A DNA stretch of 8,239 bases from Actinomycetota bacterium (GTDB lineage Bacteria > Actinomycetota > Actinomycetes > S36-B12 > UBA5976), in the NCBI GenBank assembly GCA_947476765.1, contig CANJRK010000034.1, forward strand, positions 1-8,239, given 5' to 3'. Under the pieces are notes generated by a model. That model saw only the letters and a list, made by a program, of their open reading frames with translations. It was not told the DNA's origin and ran no database searches. Made by a program: the position numbers and the translations under genes. Shown here in pieces: positions 4,623-8,239 of the stretch. The first letter of the stretch is position 1. Each line of letters begins with the position of its first letter.

Positions 4623-7343
4623 TTATGGCGCGACCGGCGTGAAAAGTGCCTCTAGATCAGCAATCTTCAGCGTGTACAGCCCGCCACCCTCGATAACATT
4701 CGTCTTGAATGTTCGCGAGGCGGCGTCGTCACTTACCATTACTCGACCGACACCGTCAGTTAGTGCACCTGTTGGGTAGGCAGCGTCTAGCTTTACGCCC
4801 ACTCTGATCTTCTTGGTAGCAAGATCCACGATTGAGACTGAGTAGGTTCCGACATACTTAGCATCGATGCCTCGCAGTGTAATCGCGTCGTTATCGCTTA
4901 GAAGCGTCTCAGTTCCAGCTGTGGTTCCATCAAATGAGACAAACCCATCATTGTCAGCATTGGCGGTTACGCCATCTAGTGTCAATGTTAAGTAGCGCTT
5001 TGATGATATGTCTTCCACAAGACCCCTAGCTATTGAGATGTCATGTGGATTCTCTAGTAGGTCTGGGCGAAGGATTGCAGTTGCTCGCGCAATTAATCCA
5101 TCATTTGACCCATCAGTTGCGAACGAAACGCCAGCAGCTGCGGAAACCGGGTGAACCTGTGCATTAAACATAAACGTTGAACCCGATCCACCGAACAGAT
5201 TGGAAGCATCAAAAATACCTGATGATTCTTCATCGGTAGTCATGAATTGGTCAGTGTTTGCAGCATCGGTTAGTGCACCCAAGCCACCGAACATGTCCGC
5301 ATTGAATTTAGCTACAGTGATCAACTTATTGTCTGACAACCGAAGTGCTAATACGCGTGATACGTGGTCGTTCGTGCCTGGATCTTCCTGCAAGAAGACG
5401 ACCTCGCCGTTAGCCGAGAAAGTTAGGTTATCTAACTTTAAAATCCGGGCCGGGGATAGATCGCCAGGAGTTGCAGTTGGTATTTCCGTTCCGTTGAGGA
5501 TTAGCTCAAGGGTTGCACCAAGGGTTGGATTTGTGACATTAACGTAGGTCAATTTCCACAAGCCTCCACCTGTAGTGGTACCGCTGTATGGCGTTCCAGC
5601 CGTGACTGAATCACTCTGAGTTGTTACAAAGTAGAACTCATTTGGATTTGCCGGATTAAATGTCGCATCCTCGATACGTGCGAATTCAGTACCACGTAGT
5701 CTTGCCGCGACCTGTTGTGCGTCGCCAGCAATGTTAGTTGCAACTGCCTTGAATTCAACATTCAATACACGAGTTGCAGTTCCGCCTGAGAAAGTAAACG
5801 GTTCAGTCTCGGTAGTGTCTATGGTGAATTTGGAGGTGGAGGGTGTTCCAGTCACTTCATACTTGCCGGAAGTGATTCCGGTTACGCCTGTAATTGCAAC
5901 GGTGTCACCTTCAGCTAGATTATTTGCAGCCGATGTGATTAATACGCGATTCGCAGCTGGAGTGGCATAGATAACTGTGTTTGGTATCGGAATCGCAACC
6001 GTTCCTTCATTTTCAGCATCTGTCTGGAATGTGTAATACGAGCTTGTGGCCTTAGTAATCTGCACCTCAGCAACATCATCTATACCCACTTTTTGGGCAT
6101 CGGTTAGGCCACTAATGCTCACAATTTCACCAGTCACGAAACTATTGGCTGCAGTTACTGTTGCCACGCCATCGACAATCGCGATTGACGCCGACTGGAT
6201 TGCACGGTTTCCACGAACTACAGAAGTAATAGCTGTTGGTGTCATCGCGTTTCGAGCGTCGATGTCATTTGCAACCGAGTTCGCAGAAATTACGCCAAGA
6301 GCATTCTGGAAATCAGAAACACTTGCCACATAGCGCTTTCCGTTGGTTAGGCCAGCACGTGTTGCCCAGTCTCCGGTACGAGTCTTAGTTCCACGGTACA
6401 TAAAGAGTTGGCTATCCGTCGATGCGCCATCTTCGCCCATCATTGCCACGGTGGTTTTTCCAGTTCCGCTTGCAATGCTGACATTTTCAGTGGCTCCTAG
6501 ACCAAGTGCAGGAAGCTGCTTTAACTCACCGGTGTTGGTTTCAAGTGCGAAGATACGAGATTCATCGCCGCCTTCTTCACCTGTGATGAAGATTGGATCC
6601 TTGGTACCAAAGACCATGTTGCGCTTAACTTTGGTTGTGGTCCACTTACCTTTTGAGTTTTGGTAAACGGTTTGCTTAACTTTCTTTACTCGCTTGCCGA
6701 TAATTACTCGAGTCTTGCCATTAATTTCAATTATGTAGCGAATGTTTCGCTTCTTCTTTACTGTAATAACTTTTGACACATAGTCAGCAGCTGTTGTAGA
6801 CAGGCCGCCCCTTGCAATCAGGGTTGCGGAGCAGAAGCGGTTTAATGCAACGGTGTGAGTAGGTGGCTCAGTTGCAGCCAGTACTGGAGCGTCTTCTGGA
6901 GCTCCTGGGGTGTCACCATAAGTACCTGATTCGTAGTCGTACCAAGAAACAGAATCAATGGCATTTTCAATTTTTGTTACTTCGGAGCCATCAGCATTTA
7001 CCGTGACCTTGGAAATTGTCGAACCCCAGCCACCGTATGGGCGCTCGGTCTTTGCGGTGAAGGCATCGGAGGCGGAAAGTTCATGGTTCACGAATACGGA
7101 TACTGTTCCATCGCTATTTTTGACGCCACCCATGCCGTCTGGGACACCTTGCCAAGGGGACGAGGAATCAACTACGTCGCCACTTGCCAGAATCTGGTTT
7201 ACGACTGCTTTGTCGCCCACAGTTCCACCGACATAAACCGGCTTAGAGTCAGTTGCGCTAACTGGGCTAACACCAAGGGTGCCGCATGCTAGAGCAAGAA
7301 ACAGTACTCCAGCTGTAGAGGTTTTTAATCGACGATCCATCAC
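4623..7343 (-). CDS. Secreted PhoX/DUF839-family phosphatase with inserted domains
   Basis: Probable extracytoplasmic phosphatase releasing phosphate from organic esters for the adjacent Pst system; the substrate is not shown. The 906-aa product starts with an export signal (twin Arg 4-5, hydrophobic 11-25, likely cleavage after SPVSA, residue 30). PhoX/DUF839 blocks in order: VFVNHEL (83-89), ALNRFCSATL (166-175, conserved Cys171), IFITGEEGGDESRIFALE (251-268), LGATENV (282-288), GEDG (303-306), FARIEDATFNP (554-564), FYFVTT (570-575), GGGLWKLTYVN (592-602), LQEDPG (651-656), TTDEESSGIFD (702-712) and EGGGLYTLKI (885-894). Extra material splits this core: a Lys/Arg-rich stretch (about 191-241), two beta modules (about 383-527) and a third (about 783-872). 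Start: GTG at 7343 has GAGAGGA 7 nt upstream; ATG at 7340 is the alternative. A PHO-box-like repeat precedes it and a hairpin follows. Family assignment is firm; catalytic activity is inferred. Confidence 0.85.
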   Translation of the reverse strand: MMDRRLKTSTAGVLFLALACGTLGVSPVSATDSKPVYVGGTVGDKAVVNQILASGDVVDSSSPWQGVPDGMGGVKNSDGTVSVFVNHELSASDAFTAKTERPYGGWGSTISKVTVNADGSEVTKIENAIDSVSWYDYESGTYGDTPGAPEDAPVLAATEPPTHTVALNRFCSATLIARGGLSTTAADYVSKVITVKKKRNIRYIIEINGKTRVIIGKRVKKVKQTVYQNSKGKWTTTKVKRNMVFGTKDPIFITGEEGGDESRIFALETNTGELKQLPALGLGATENVSIASGTGKTTVAMMGEDGASTDSQLFMYRGTKTRTGDWATRAGLTNGKRYVASVSDFQNALGVISANSVANDIDARNAMTPTAITSVVRGNRAIQSASIAIVDGVATVTAANSFVTGEIVSISGLTDAQKVGIDDVAEVQITKATSSYYTFQTDAENEGTVAIPIPNTVIYATPAANRVLITSAANNLAEGDTVAITGVTGITSGKYEVTGTPSTSKFTIDTTETEPFTFSGGTATRVLNVEFKAVATNIAGDAQQVAARLRGTEFARIEDATFNPANPNEFYFVTTQSDSVTAGTPYSGTTTGGGLWKLTYVNVTNPTLGATLELILNGTEIPTATPGDLSPARILKLDNLTFSANGEVVFLQEDPGTNDHVSRVLALRLSDNKLITVAKFNADMFGGLGALTDAANTDQFMTTDEESSGIFDASNLFGGSGSTFMFNAQVHPVSAAAGVSFATDGSNDGLIARATAILRPDLLENPHDISIARGLVEDISSKRYLTLTLDGVTANADNDGFVSFDGTTAGTETLLSDNDAITLRGIDAKYVGTYSVSIVDLATKKIRVGVKLDAAYPTGALTDGVGRVMVSDDAASRTFKTNVIEGGGLYTLKIADLEALFTPVAP

Positions 7344-7378
7344 GGAGGCGTCCTCTCAAAGTTCAAACCCATTGTTGG

Positions 7379-7420
7379 GATGAACCCATAATCGATTAGT
7401 AGGGTTAACAATTCGAAAAC
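7379..7420 (-). promoter_or_regulatory. PHO-box-like repeats upstream of the phosphatase gene
   Basis: On the minus strand GTTTTCG (7420-7414) is followed 11 nt later by GTTAACC (7409-7403), with a degenerate unit at 7398-7392. A separate GTTCATC, identical to one in the pstS box, lies at 7385-7379, two bases out of register. A weak -10 candidate GATTAT follows the first units. The site lies 36-77 nt before the GTG start. Confidence 0.55.
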
Positions 7421-7525
7421 ACTGGGCACCTAATCGGTGAGATGTCTAAGAAGTTTCGGCAAACAAAAATTCGAGAACTTACCTTGGTTTTTTGCCCCTA
7501 TTAGGTCGATTTGTGGGGTTTCCGA

Positions 7526-7531
7526 GATAAT
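7526..7531 (+). promoter_or_regulatory. Candidate -10 element of a leaderless gpmA promoter
   Basis: GATAAT ends 6 nt before the gpmA GTG, so transcription would begin at or within a base or two of the start codon. No convincing -35 or Shine-Dalgarno is present, which fits a leaderless mRNA of the kind common in actinobacteria. Confidence 0.5.
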
Positions 7532-7537
7532 TGAAAA

Positions 7538-8239
7538 GTGTCAACCCATACTTTGATCTTGGTACGCCATGGCGAGAGCGTTTGGAACGAGAAGAATTTA
7601 TTTACCGGTTGGGTGGATGTCGACTTAACTGCCAAGGGACTTAATGAAGCCGCGCGGGCTGGCGAGTTACTCAAGGAACATAATGTCTTGCCAGATGTAT
7701 TACACACATCACTGCTTCGTCGCGCTATCAAGACCGCAAACATTGCCCTTGACGCTGCCGATCGACATTGGATTCCAGTTGAACGCTCCTGGCGATTAAA
7801 TGAACGTCACTATGGCGCCTTGCAAGGTAAAGATAAGGCCCAGACTCTAGCTGAATATGGCGAAGATCAATTCATGTTGTGGCGTCGCTCTTTCGATACC
7901 CCACCACCAGCAATCGACCCAAACAATGAATACGCGCAGACTAATGATCCACGTTATGCAGACTTAGGTAAAGATCTGCCGGCAACTGAGTGCTTAGCCG
8001 ATGTGGTTGTTCGCATGCTTCCCTACTGGAATTCCAACATTGTGCCTGATCTAAAAGCCGGAAAGACGGTAATGGTTGCAGCTCACGGTAATTCGCTGCG
8101 CGCACTCGTGAAGCATCTGGACGGAATTGGCGATTCTGGAATTGCGGAACTAAATATTCCTACTGGAATCCCGTTAGTTTATGAATTGGATGAAAACCTA
8201 AAACCAATAGTTGCTGGTGGAAAGTATTTAGATCCCGAA
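7538..8239 (+). CDS. gpmA: GpmA, 2,3-bisphosphoglycerate-dependent phosphoglycerate mutase (3' end missing)
   Basis: Cytoplasmic glycolytic and gluconeogenic enzyme interconverting 3- and 2-phosphoglycerate. 234 codons are present, out of about 249 usual for the family, and the gene runs off the right edge without a stop. Hallmarks: LVRHGESVWN (8-17) with the phosphorylated His11, FTGWVDVDLTAKG (22-34), TSLLRRAIKTA (57-67), the second catalytic region RLNERHYGALQG (86-97, Glu89), DDP-like NDPRYADL (136-143), LPATECL (147-153) and AAHGNSLRALVKHL (181-194) with His183. ELNIPTGIPLVYELD (204-218) is typical of the C-terminal part. Start: a TGA at 7532-7534 closes the frame just upstream and GTG at 7538 is the first start codon, giving an N-terminus that fits the family. 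No ribosome site precedes it, but GATAAT sits at the right distance for leaderless expression. It is divergent from the phosphatase gene across a 194-nt shared control region. Confidence 0.97.
   Translation, partial: MSTHTLILVRHGESVWNEKNLFTGWVDVDLTAKGLNEAARAGELLKEHNVLPDVLHTSLLRRAIKTANIALDAADRHWIPVERSWRLNERHYGALQGKDKAQTLAEYGEDQFMLWRRSFDTPPPAIDPNNEYAQTNDPRYADLGKDLPATECLADVVVRMLPYWNSNIVPDLKAGKTVMVAAHGNSLRALVKHLDGIGDSGIAELNIPTGIPLVYELDENLKPIVAGGKYLDPE

Noticed and set aside
5200..5547. Long + strand open frames inside the phosphatase gene (also at 6046-6333 and 6343-6666)
   Set aside because: They are antisense to a continuous 906-aa frame with ordered family motifs; no start signals or recognisable products.
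7501..7743. 80-codon minus-strand open frame
   Set aside because: Fully antisense to the well-supported gpmA; its product is Ser/Thr-rich with no recognisable motif.
1..8239. CRISPR arrays, insertion sequences, tRNA/rRNA genes, attachment sites
   Set aside because: No regular spacer-repeat blocks, transposase-like frames, terminal repeats or tRNA-like cloverleaf sequences were seen.

Overview
The window looks like a phosphate-scavenging locus of an actinobacterium with moderate GC (about 45-50% by eye, not computed). Three things suggest this: regulatory 7-mers close to the actinobacterial PHO-box unit GTTCACC repeated every 11 nt, a glycolytic gpmA that appears to be leaderless, and the style of the Pst proteins. 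A small-genome aquatic lineage such as Nanopelagicales (acI) would fit, but that placement is a guess.

Layout, left to right. The C-terminal 69 codons of an unrecognised + strand gene (1-210) run tail-to-tail into the pst cluster. The whole of 219-7343 is then read on the minus strand. In transcription order it holds a large secreted PhoX/DUF839-type phosphatase (7343-4623), a terminator-like hairpin, pstC and pstA (overlapping by one base), pstS behind its own control region, a strong 19-bp hairpin, and pstB. Divergent from the phosphatase, a + strand gpmA begins at 7538 and runs off the right edge with only its last few codons missing. No stretch over 300 nt lacks a gene. The gaps are 110-195 nt and carry promoters, hairpins and repeats.

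How it works together. The exported phosphatase should release phosphate from organic phosphorus outside the membrane, PstS binds the phosphate, and PstC/PstA/PstB import it using ATP. Each of the four minus-strand transcription segments (phosphatase, pstC-pstA, pstS, pstB) is preceded by GTTmAyC-like 7-mers on an 11-nt period, so all four are probably controlled by one PhoP/RegX3-type response regulator. That regulator and phoU are not in the window. gpmA is next to senX3-regX3 in mycobacteria, so they may lie just past the right edge.

Most unusual points: the order pstC-A-S-B with a control element before each segment; a lysine/arginine-rich insertion and three copies of a small beta module inside the phosphatase; a PstS with no lipobox; and an inverted repeat just before the pstS ribosome binding site.
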